From: Membranipora membranacea
Taxonomy: Eukaryota > Bryozoa > Gymnolaemata > Cheilostomatida > Membraniporidae
Length of the DNA stretch: 64,000 nucleotides
Direction: 5' to 3'
NCBI GenBank assembly: GCA_914767715.1
Contig: OU612070.1
Coordinates: 24,294,025 to 24,358,024 of the forward strand
Made by a program: the position numbers and the translations under genes. The notes under the pieces are model-generated. The model had not been told where the DNA came from. It did no database searches and saw nothing but the letters and a program-made list of their open reading frames with translations. This document shows positions 24,001 to 36,000 of this stretch, piece by piece. Each line of letters begins with the position of its first letter. Position 1 is the first letter of the stretch.

Positions 24001-27000
24001 TGAGAGAGGTTTGAGAGAGGTTCTTATTGCTACTTGGAAGGGGATAAGAGGATAATAAATATTGGTAGTAAAATTAGCTATGCTGGATTTACCATCCTTC
24101 ATATACTTATAAACACTATATTGGCGGTTCAAAAAAACCAACTTGATAAATTTGAAAATTGCTGCTGAAGTACTTTGGGGTTCAATGTCTGTCTTTTGAC
24201 GTATGTTTGAGGCAGCGATATTGATTAATTCATTATAAGACGACAGCGACAGATCTAAATGCTGTTCATAGAACTCCTGATAAACAATTAAACTTTATTG
24301 CTCTATTTTCACCTTTTGTATCTACCATTTAGCAGACCATCTCGGGTTGCAGCAGAGATTAGGTAAAATTCACAGCCAGGATCACTTTCTTGTGCACTAA
24401 GGGTCACTAAATTTCAGTGATTAATATCATGAATATTTCACCACTTTCACTGATAGAGTTTTTTCAGCTGCATGAGGCATCGGTTACGGCGAGGTGTTAC
24501 ACTCCGCCCATAATTCTGTTAGTCTCATAGAAAATATGTAAGAAAACATAATAGATCATTTTGTGTACATAGGTACAGCCAATGCGATAATGTTCACCAA
24601 ACATTCTTAAATGTGGACGTGAATTAATTTTAAGCTTGTTATAAAAATTTAAAACAAACTAAACACTTTTTTTGTCCCTGCAGGGTTAAAACCTAAAGGA
24701 CCAGGTCAGAATCCAACCTAAAACATTATCCCAAAAAACCTTTCATTACATATGTGTATATGTATATATCCATCTTCTATGTTTGATGACAGCACGCATG
24801 GGTACTAAATAATGTTAAGGGTATACCATATTATTGTTAGAAGATTTTTTTAGAAGCGCATCGACACATGATGCACACAATGACATATCGTAGTAATAAT
24901 AAATGTCGATAAAACCAAAACCGGACTACTCGGTTTTAAAGTCTGTTCCAACAGTTCATAAGACTTAGCTTATGCCCATTTCAGGGACTATACATGTTAG
25001 TATCACCCATAGTAGCTCCTACTCTCTTACTGTGTTTTAGAAAATTATATGTGTGCATGACATCACAAACTTGTAGTAGATAGACCAGGGAGTTAGAGTG
25101 TCTCTAACTCTCTGGATAGACATATCTGTATGCCTTTCGGTTGTAAGATCAACGTTTTTACTGCAAAATACTGAAAAACTTAGTTTGACTAGTTATTCAT
25201 AGCATCTGTTGATTTATGGTTATAGGTGACGGATCCAGCAGCGACCCTGCACTCGGTACGACTGCCGTGTAAAATCCCTTCTTTGCTATAAATCTTACAG
25301 TCATTTTAAGGGTATAACTCTCTGCAATGCAAAATTTCCAAACCGCAAGCAATCTCTTTATGTTTAAAAAATTGAGTCAGTTTATTGTTGCAGAGTTACG
25401 CCCCAGAATGCACTTCTATATAAGATAATATAATCTCTTTCCACACTTTGTAAATCATGATTAACGTTTTTCTATCTCGCCTTTAGTGGCAGCTTAGATT
25501 CATTGTTCTTGTCTATAAAACAAAACAAGTTCCTGATTTCTCGCTGCTGCTGCCTCTGTTAGAATTATTCTAAACATAGACGTAGAATACCTATCAGTAC
25601 ATATACATATTTTCTGAATAGATGGCTAGTCAGCTTTCTCACAATGATTCTTATTTACCCTCACATCACAGTGCTTGAGTGACTCTATTGGGCAATGTTA
25701 TCTCTGTTCCCACAATGCAATAGTCGAACCTAGGTCAAATGTGGAAACTGTTTTTTTTTAATTTCATCAAGAATTATCTTGAGCTGCTGAGTATTTGAAT
25801 TTTATGAAGAATCCACTTGATCTACTAAGTACTTGACAGAATATAAATCTGGAATTATTAGGAACTACCTTAGGCTACAGTAAATGAGATTACTTTAAAT
25901 CCCTACTCAGTATAGCATACCCCCTACTCGACTAACATTTACGTGGACTTGATATAAAACGGGAAATCGTGATCCTTATCGTGTTTTAGTGATTGTCCAA
26001 ACTCAGCAAGATGTTTGATTGGCGTGTTGGTGTCCCTACCCAGTGCTTGATGTTTATGTTATAATATTCCAAACTTTGCTCATTACGGCAAGTTTGGGGA
26101 TTGGAGATGGTCTCGTGCGTGCGTCACATTTGTTATACCAAAGTGTGCTTGTTCATCAAGCTCAATTGTTTGGCCTCGAAACTCTATAATGTAATCTTCC
26201 AAAAATAACTCCTATTGAAACATAAGAAAGAAAACTGTAATGAAATGCATTATCATTTTTCTTCTTATATCAAAATTATTGAGTGAAATGTGTGCTAAAG
26301 TAAAGCATTATTGATTCTTCGCTAATTGTGTCGCCGCATTCTTTTTTGTAGGACTCAGCAAGTTTGCAAAGCTCGCTAGATCTGTCACAAGAAATAAATC
26401 TGTATTCATTCAGCAGACTAATCTAGATGGCAAAACTGATCGACCCTCGCAATTAGCCACAGTGAGTGAATAGGCTAATATGGGGAGGGGGAGGTCAAGG
26501 GCTATTACCATGCAGTAAGAAATTCATTTATGCTAATCATGTTCCATGAGAAACCAAAGACATATTTAGTGCTCCATCAGCGCCAGATAAAAAATAATCT
26601 CAAACTTTGAGCGGCAGCTCCATGTTCTTTTTCTAATAACAGGTTCCCTTTCTCTGTCAATTTTCAGATAATGAATATAAGTACCGACTTACTACCACAA
26701 TATAGACTAGAAACTCCTAAAACTCCACCTCAGATAATACTCCACTATTGTACGTTTAAGACCACGTGGGACTGGCTCATACTCTTATTGACATTTTATA
26801 CCGCCATACTTGTACCATATAATGTAACTCTCAAAAACAAGACAATGGACGACGTACCGCTGCTGGTTATCGACAGCGTGGTGGACGTGGTCTTCTTCCT
26901 AGATATAATATTGAATTTTCACACCACGTTTGTCGGCACAAATGGCGAGGTGAGTAATGTCGTGCTAGAAGTACTCTTACCATAGAGGAGTAAGGATTAG

Positions 27001-30000
27001 CTTGAGTTTGGTTTGGCTTAGTCTAAGCGCTCAAACGGAGGCAGGATGCTGGTAGAGGCATTTCATTATCAACCACTTTCCCAAAGTGGTTGATAATGAA
27101 ATGCTACTACCAGCTATCCTGACACCGGTTGAGCGCTCAAACTAGGTTTGGCTAGTTTGAGGGAGAGCTAATGTTTGCTACCACGATATTTTGGCTAGCT
27201 AAGGTGAGAGTCTATATATAAAGAGAGTAAACGTTAGCTACCCTCACAGTCAGCTATTCTTATAAGCATGAAGGAAATGGCAAATACTTTACTCCTCTAA
27301 GATATTTCTTGCATCCATGTAACATCTCGAGTCAACTTATTACAATACCCTATCCCTGTCAGTCACGGCACTGGCTAACATGACACTAGGAGAGCAATCA
27401 ACGATAAACACATATATTGATAATGATTCACCGTCATCATGCCAAGTGATATCATGTTTGGATGACTATGTATAGCATTTGTAATGTTGCGATAAACTAT
27501 AAAATTTCTCTATCCGTGTGGGGAAATCATGGAACACGTCAGTACTTGGTCATAAAGAAGACAAACACACTTGGGTTTTTGACACACACTCAGTTGGTTT
27601 AGTAGAGTCGGAGTCCTGAAATGGTCACAACACAGCAAGGACTAGACCATAAATCCAAATTGCCCGGCGAAAAACCCATCAGCCATGTACATCTATATGT
27701 AAACCATACCCATATTTTATCAAACTTTTAGGGAACTCTTTCTCAGTCCTTTCTGCATGTTTATGCGCAAGTACTGTGCGCACTCAAGTCCTATTACAGG
27801 AGTAACAGGATGACATAGGCTCTATTAGAAAATCTACAGTATCAAATTCTTCAAAGGAATTATTGATAAATCAATATCTTAAATTTTTAATTGGTCCACA
27901 AGGGGGAGGGAAAGACGAGGGAGAGAGGTCACGAGAGTTCGCAGCTGATATGATGAGTGCGCTGTAGCCTCGTGATCTGAGGCAGCAGTTAGCGATTATT
28001 GATGCCGTTCTCGACTCTTTATTTGACAGGTTATTAGCGACCCGAAGGTGATAAGGATGAACTATATAAAATCATGGTTTGTTATTGATCTCGTTTCTTG
28101 TCTACCTTATGATGTCTTCAATGCATTCCAACATCAAGAATCAGATGTGAGTACTCATAAGATATTCTTCATTCATAAAGCATTGCATTGTGGGAAATAA
28201 TAACATCGTGCATGTTTTAGATGCACAGTTGACATCATTGAAACAGCAAAATTAAAAAATTGACCCAATGATGTACTTTGGTTATTGCCCATAGCAGAAC
28301 AAACATAAAATATTTAATCATTATTCTCCTTGCGCTTACCTTGCTAGAAGTACATCCTATCCTTATTATCTTGGGATTTGCTGTCGCAAAGGTTTCAATG
28401 AATGTGCCCTTGGCCCCTTACCTAAGTTAACATGGATTGGACTTTTTCCCAAAGCAATGTTTATTTAAAACAAATTTGCATTTGTTGTCCAGGATTTTTT
28501 TAGTTGTTGATTGTTGTTATTGCCATACATAAAAAATCAGTATTATTTTGGTCTTCTGAGAGGAAGCTCATAAATAATTTCTCTTCCTTCATAATTTATA
28601 ATCATTTCATGATAGTGTCAGTATCAGCAGCGAGATTGATCAGCCTTCATGCTGATCATCACCTACGCTGCCGTGCTGCTGTGTGAAGTGATCATTAGTT
28701 ATTCGCTGCTTTGCTGTCAAGGTTTTTGACATGTTATTGGCATGCGAGTAATTTCCTTTTGAAGGAAATGTCATGCTCAATAAATTTCCAGCCAACTCAT
28801 TGCCAAACGAATCTGGTGGAAGTTTTAATCTTTGTTCAAGGCATGCAGGTTCAAGGAACCTGCTGCCTGTAAACAAAGACTATCACTCCAAATTCACCCA
28901 GCCCCATGATCCATCTCGAAGCCCAGTAAATCAAAGAAGGACATAAGTACTAAATTATGATGGCGGAATCCTTTCGGCGGCAGCCATCTTTACTCACCAT
29001 GTTTTATATTACAGGGTATAAGCAGCCTGTTCAGTGCGCTGAAGGTGGTACGCCTGCTGCGCCTCGGACGAGTGGCGCGTAAACTAGATCACTACATTGA
29101 GTATGGTGCAGCTATATTGGTGCTTATAGTTCTTATTTTCTGTCTTTTGTCACACTGGTTGGCATGTGCCTGGTATTCTATCGGTGTCAGCGAAGTGAGG
29201 ATCTACCCCTCAAACTGGCTAAATAAGTTAGCCGAGCGAACAAGTAAGTTCACAAAACAATACTATGCAAAAAAGACTATGCTAAACATTAAATTACAGT
29301 GGCGTTGCTCGTCACTTCCGATTGGAATTGCAAAAAGTGCACCCATATTTTTCCCCATATTCTTGAATTATAAGAAAGAAAAAAGACTGATTTGCTCTAT
29401 CTATACAAGGCATTCCCTTGGTAATCCCTTACTTTAACGCACCACCAAAAGTTCCAATTCAAAGGGAATCGGTGATAACCATACGTCTGCAGAAGAAATA
29501 AGGCAACCCCGATATGAGTGCAAACTCATGGTACATTTATCACAAAGTTTGAACACCTAACAAGGCTGACTGTCATGACCTAGTAGAGTGACAGTGAGCT
29601 ATGTAAGGTCAACGATGGTTAGTGAGGGCGGAAACCCACAAGACTGAACTGATTTTTAAAGATAGCAACATGTTCTCTGAGGATTAAATAGCAGCACTTG
29701 GCATGGTTAAAATACCAGAATAACCGTGAGATCGTGATCTGCACAGTTTCCCTTTGGGGAAATGGCGGGCTAAAATATGCTTCAAGCTCTGACATTGACA
29801 ACTGCAGTGTCTTAGTATCGGTTAATAGAATCAGATTTATCCTTGCTGAATGGCTCCTTGACATATGGGACCTATGCTGACCCTCACTGGTCATGATGCT
29901 TCTAATAGAAATGGGAAAGTTTCATCTTCCCTTGAGGTGTACTGTCGTCTGTCATGAATATCTCTGCTGTCCTACATAAATATTATTTATTCTGTAGACT

Positions 30001-33000
30001 CAGAATTTTATTATTCGAACACTACTGGTACGGGGGAGCTGATGGGCGGCCCGACACCGATGTCCTCTTATCTCACAGCTCTCTACTTTACTCTCAGCTG
30101 TATGACCAGTGTTGGGTTTGGTAACGTCAGCGCGAATACTGAGCTGGAGCAATTCTTCACCTGTCTCATGATGATTGGTGGATGTAAGTTACACGGATTA
30201 GTAACACTTCAGAAAAAATAAAATGCAATGTCTGCCAAAATAGTCTGTAATCCTGTTTTATATCACAGAGGTTTGAGGAAGCGTATCTCTTACCACAAAA
30301 ACTTGTGACAAGGCTAGACTTGTGACAAGTCTAGCCTTGTCACAAAACCACAAAAAAATGGCCCTGGGACAAGGCTACTAGAGTTTCTCTATATTAATAT
30401 CGTATGTAAAAGTCCCAAATGATTGGAGTGTACCTATTATAGTGAATCCAAAAAAAATTTCCATGGATTCGAATGAGAGCGTCAACCCTTTTGTCTGTAA
30501 TACCAATCTTGAAATAGGGTGACAAATCTAAAAATAAAGTGATCGGGTTGCTGGCTGTCAGTTTGGTATCAGTCAGCGGTGACCTTAATTTACATCTGTG
30601 CCAATCATGCTGATTGCCTCTTATGTTACAGCTCTCTTCTATGCGGCTATATTTGGTAATGTCACCACAATATTCCAGCAAATTATGTCATCGACATCGA
30701 GGTACCATGAGATGCTGAATAGTGTTAAAGAATTTATGAAGCTGCATGACGTGCCCAAGGAGTTATCAGAGAGGGTACTCGATTACGTTGTGTCCACATG
30801 GGTCATTACAAAAGGAATCGATACTATAAAGGTAGGTTTATAGGACTGTGCAGTATATCGAGCGGCATCTTTTTTAGATAATTTTCTAAAGGATGTCCCT
30901 ATCTCTTTACATTGTTTCATTGTGCTCGCCCACGCCAGCATCTAGCACAGAGTTATATGTAGGGTACTTGGCCCACATATTCTACATGTTACATATCCCT
31001 TCAGCGCACTGGTAAGAAGAAAAGAAGTGACCTCTTGTCCTCTGTCTTGTGGACAGTCAATGCAGTACATTTTCTCACACCAGGGGATACATTTGAGCTC
31101 AAAGCATCATAACCATGTTTACCTTTGGTCCTCTGTACCTATGGGTGGACATCGAGGTAACTGAAAGTGAATGGAGCAGATAAAGTCCGCGTTAACTAAT
31201 CAAATGAGATTCCATAGTTAAAGTTCCCTAAACTCTTACCTCTACCTCTACACCCCGTCCGAGACAAAACAATTTGGGATAAAAATGGTGATAATTTTGT
31301 CTCATATATATCAAACTTTTTATGTCCGCTCCAAAAGTTCAAGACAGAGACCATAAAACAAACTTGCGCCGCTAAAATCTCAATTATGGTAGTTTGCTGG
31401 TTGAAGCCCCCCCCCCAAATTTTGCCCCCTCCACCCTGCCTGATGGCCCGTTGTTATAGATCATGGCACTAGATAATGTGCTGATGTTACCAGACAGTGT
31501 GCGCTGAAGTCACGGTGTCATTAAACCATGAACGAGCATTCACTAAATCCATGATTTATTTTGGGCCATGATTTTGTTTGCAGAACAAAACATTTGATGT
31601 TTATTTTTCTGTTAATTACATTTTTGCTTTGTTTTAACGAATCAATAGTTATCGATTTCTATTAAAAACCTGAAAGATCTCACACACATGATCAGAGAGA
31701 TAATGGAGTGTAGATAGTTATTGTTATTCCACACAGCGGCGCACACCTTGCTATTATCGCTGTTTGCGGTTCCCTTTGAATTAGGATGAACGGTGATTTG
31801 AAGCTCCATTCTGTTGTCATAACAAAACAGATTACCGAATCGACTGGACTCTAGTTCAAACAATAAACACTGATCCATGGTTGAAACAGAGACATTTTTT
31901 TTTCATTCATTTCGCCACGATAGCCGTTTACAAATAGGAAGTGACCTCTAAGCATACCAGGACGTGTTTTAATCCCATCCTGTGAAAACCTGAATCTAAA
32001 CAACACACACTCAAATTACTGATGGGGAAAGAAATATATAATAAGTAGATGGATGGCAAACGTTTAAACTCATGAAATGTTTTAACAGAGCTATTTACAC
32101 TGAATTCCCCAGTCCGGAGCTTGAACTTATCACTTCAAAGTATGAGGTGCCTGGTGCTGTACCATCAGGGACTTTTGTGTCCTTGCTAAGGTGTTTTTGA
32201 AGCAACTAAGGAGGGTTCGGATGCAAAATATAGCCTACTAAAGTACACTGATAGTCCCAAGTTATAGACTAAAGAAGCTTGGATTAGACAGTTGAATGCA
32301 TTTCTATTTCTCTTTTATGACAGGTGCTGAATTATTGTCCGAAGGATATGCGGGCAGATATAAGCGTGCACCTAAATCGTCAGGTATTTCACGAACATGC
32401 AAGTTTTCGGCTGGCTAGTGAGGGATGTCTGAGAGCTTTAGCTATGCATTTCAATATTCTCCACAGGTTTGTTATATTAACTAAAAATATGATATCAAGG
32501 TGTGACAATAAAACATAACTTCTTGAAGACTACATAAAATATATAAAAGAGTTCTGGATTAATTCTGCTGATTATGGAACTAGGCAATGACTCTGTTAAT
32601 AATGCATGATGTTTTGGAATCAGTTGCACTATTGTGAGGGAACCAAGACAGTCGGGGTAATTTGAAGCAACAGCTCATTGAGCTTACCTCATCTCAACTC
32701 TAGATCTTTTAAGATCTTGTTGCTTTGGGAGAATATAACTGTAAACACAATGACACTGTTTTCGATAATATCTCTTGATTGTGGTTACGTCAAGGGTAAT
32801 TCCTCTCATCATCTCCTTTAGGGTTTCAACTTTTCATAAATGATAATAAATCAGATCCTGGTAACCTCATTGATAATATCTCATCTCATCTTCACCATGC
32901 TTGGGCATCAAATTTCGATACTTGATAAGCCAGAGCCTGCTGAAGCTCTACCTGGTAGCCAAGTTTTTATCTGTTTTATTATTTATATCAAACAATAGAA

Positions 33001-36000
33001 TGTTTGATCGTTAGTTGTAAATGTGTCATTTCCAGCTGAACCTGTAGGTTTACACAAGATGTGAGGCTGGCTGTCCTGTCGTTATTTAACTGGTCCGAGG
33101 CTTATCAGATTAGATTGATTCATGTATTGAGAGAACAATAGAATGCTGTTAAGAGAGTATTGATTATAAGAGTGCCAATGAGAGGGCCGATATTATACCT
33201 ACTCTGACTGTGTGGTCAGAGTTTGTAAAGCTGTCGATGTTACCTAAGTTATTCTACCATCGCTGCCACAGCTACACATTATAATGTTATATTATATATA
33301 ATGTTATATTATATCATTCATGTGATGGACAACATATTATCAAAATATTAATCAATGACCTGAATTCATGATAATAATAGTGATGTATTTTTCCTGTATG
33401 GCTTGAGGGAAGAAACTTTTGGTTGGCTCAATGAATTGATTGAAAGTTTATTGCCTAACTTTATGGCGTTATGACATTATGGCGCAATGACCTGGGCTGT
33501 CAGAATATGGTGGCAGCTTTGCATTGTGCGATGTTAAGATATGATCCCTACCATATTACGGCTTTTACAAAATTTGTTTATTTATGTAAGCGATCAAACT
33601 AGCTTGCCAGTGATGTAGAGTAACGAGAATTCGGGTTACTTGTTCCAAAATATCAAAGCTTAGACTGCAAACGACCAGATCCCAGCTGACTAACGACACC
33701 ATGTTATTTTATTTTACAGCGCACCAGGTGATTTACTGTACCATCAGGGGGAGAGTTTGGATCAGCTTTGCTTCGTAGTCTCAGGATCCTTAGAAATAGT
33801 ACAAGATGATGAAGTGGTGGCTATATTGAGTGAGTCAAATTTGATCACTTTTTCAAGGATAATTATTAAAAAAAGCAGTAGAATACCTTCAAGAATTTAC
33901 CCCAAACCTTCAACCGTATGTAATTTTCAAATTGATATTATAATAGTTATAGGGCGTCCCACTTTTTGCTTGTAATTGGCTTTATTTCAGCCTCTAACAC
34001 CATATTTGATAATTTCAAAATGCAGTCGTTAACCTATCACACTACATTGGTGATCTATATAAAGCTTCCCAAGGAAGGTTAAGCGGTCATCCAGTGCTCT
34101 CTAATGGCAAATTTAATTGCTTGCAATATACAATACAGTCTCTCACATTTACACCTTGACCTGGAGAGTAGTATAGGCGTTTAAACTTTACCGGGGTTTG
34201 CTGGTAATGGGAACAAAATTGTCAGGTGGTTGGAACTTACATGTGGAGGCCCTATGGTGTTGGTTTGGATTAAATACCTTTTCCCCTGCTATCCCAAAAA
34301 TCCAAAAGAATCCCCAAGGCCTGACTGAGTAAGCCCCCATATATAGGGGCATCCCTGGAAACTACTACAGAGATTTACAGGCAGTCACAATCAGGCCCAT
34401 GCCCTGAGAGCACTCTACACAGGCCACCGCAAAGCCAACACCTGAGCCTGCTGTTTAGATGGTAAGATTTTAATCAACAATTCTTTTTCTTCAGGTAAAG
34501 GTGATGTATTTGGAGACTTATTCTGGGAGCACATGATAGTTGGACAATCGGCAGCTAACGTGCGGGCGTTGACTTACTGTGATATACACAGCATCAGAAC
34601 AGATAAACTACAACAGATCCTCGACTTCTATCAAGCCTTCGCCAACTCATTCAAGCGTAACCTACAGCTCACCTACAACTTGAGACATCGGGTAAGTTGG
34701 GGCAAATTTAGCCTGTGTTGATAAGCTTTGTTCGGTGGGTTACCCTCCTCCCCCCTTCACCCAACAAAGCTTGTCAAGATAGGGTAAGCAGAGTAAAAAA
34801 ATTGGAGCTTTTCGGCCCATGTAGACAATCAGCAATGTAAAAGTCAGTTGTTTCACTTTCGGCCCTAATAACGTACAGCTCACCTTCAACTTGAGACATC
34901 GGGTAAGTTGGGGCAAAAGCTTTGTTCGGTGGGTTACCCTCATCCCCCCCCCCCCCCACTTACCCAAGTAAGAATTTAGAGCTTTTTGGCCCATGTGGAC
35001 AATGCAGTTCGTAAAAGTCATTTGGCCCTGACAACTCCCAAGACGGTATAAACACAAACACAAGTGATTTTCATAATCATGTGGTAATTTGACCAATGGG
35101 AATAGGCTGCTTATTGACAACATGGGATCGTTACTGGAGAGACCAAATATAGCATGATTATGATATGATCAGTAGAAATTTACTCATATTTTTTGCTGTC
35201 GTTGTGCTAATATTGGCGCTTTGGGTATTTTGAAAATACGTAAAAATGCCAGATTTGTGTTTGATAAACTGGTTTCCACTCTAGCTTGCACGTGAAGAGT
35301 TGTTCAGCAAATGTCAATAGGCCCCCTGATAATTATTACAATCCACAGGTTCACGCACGATAAATTAAAATTGAAAACTTTCATGTAGAATTTTATCATG
35401 ACACAATCAGGAAAACATTAAAAAACATCATAATATACTACGCCTTCGAATCTATGTCACCCCTACCAAGGGGCGCTCCTTATCCCTACATAAATCACTC
35501 TGTGAATGTGAGGTCTCTAAGGCTAGAATTTCATGATGAGGAACTGTATTATCAGTGGGAGTGAGAGAGTTATTAATACACTGCCACGTTATTGGCAGCA
35601 GTCTATGGCTGGGCAGAGGTCAGCAGACATTTCTAATTGCAGACAGGTATTTCCTGCCAACTCCCAGGCAGTGTCTGACATGTGCAGACTGTCCAAAAAC
35701 TGACAGTGCAGCGGATACGTGTGACACTGACAATGTCTGCCCAGTGCTTGAATATGCAACGAGGTAGAAACATTGATATCGGAATAAGTCATTGAGACTT
35801 TTCATGTTTCCGTTTTATACATGATCAAGGAAGGAAATATCCTCAAATTAAGCATGGTTTGTTCAAAGTCCTTGGCAATGTAAAATATGATAAGAAAAGC
35901 GTGAATGTGTGATGTGTAATATAGGTGTGTCTAACATTCACACCTCCTATTTTGTGACCAAAGTGTAAAATTTTTGTCGGTGATGCACTGATTTGTTCAT

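Noticed and set aside
34945-34960. Long C and G homopolymers (also near 31410, 38805 and 62808) as possible structured elements
   Set aside because: Single homopolymer runs without the spaced G-tract pattern of a quadruplex; may also vary in length through sequencing error.
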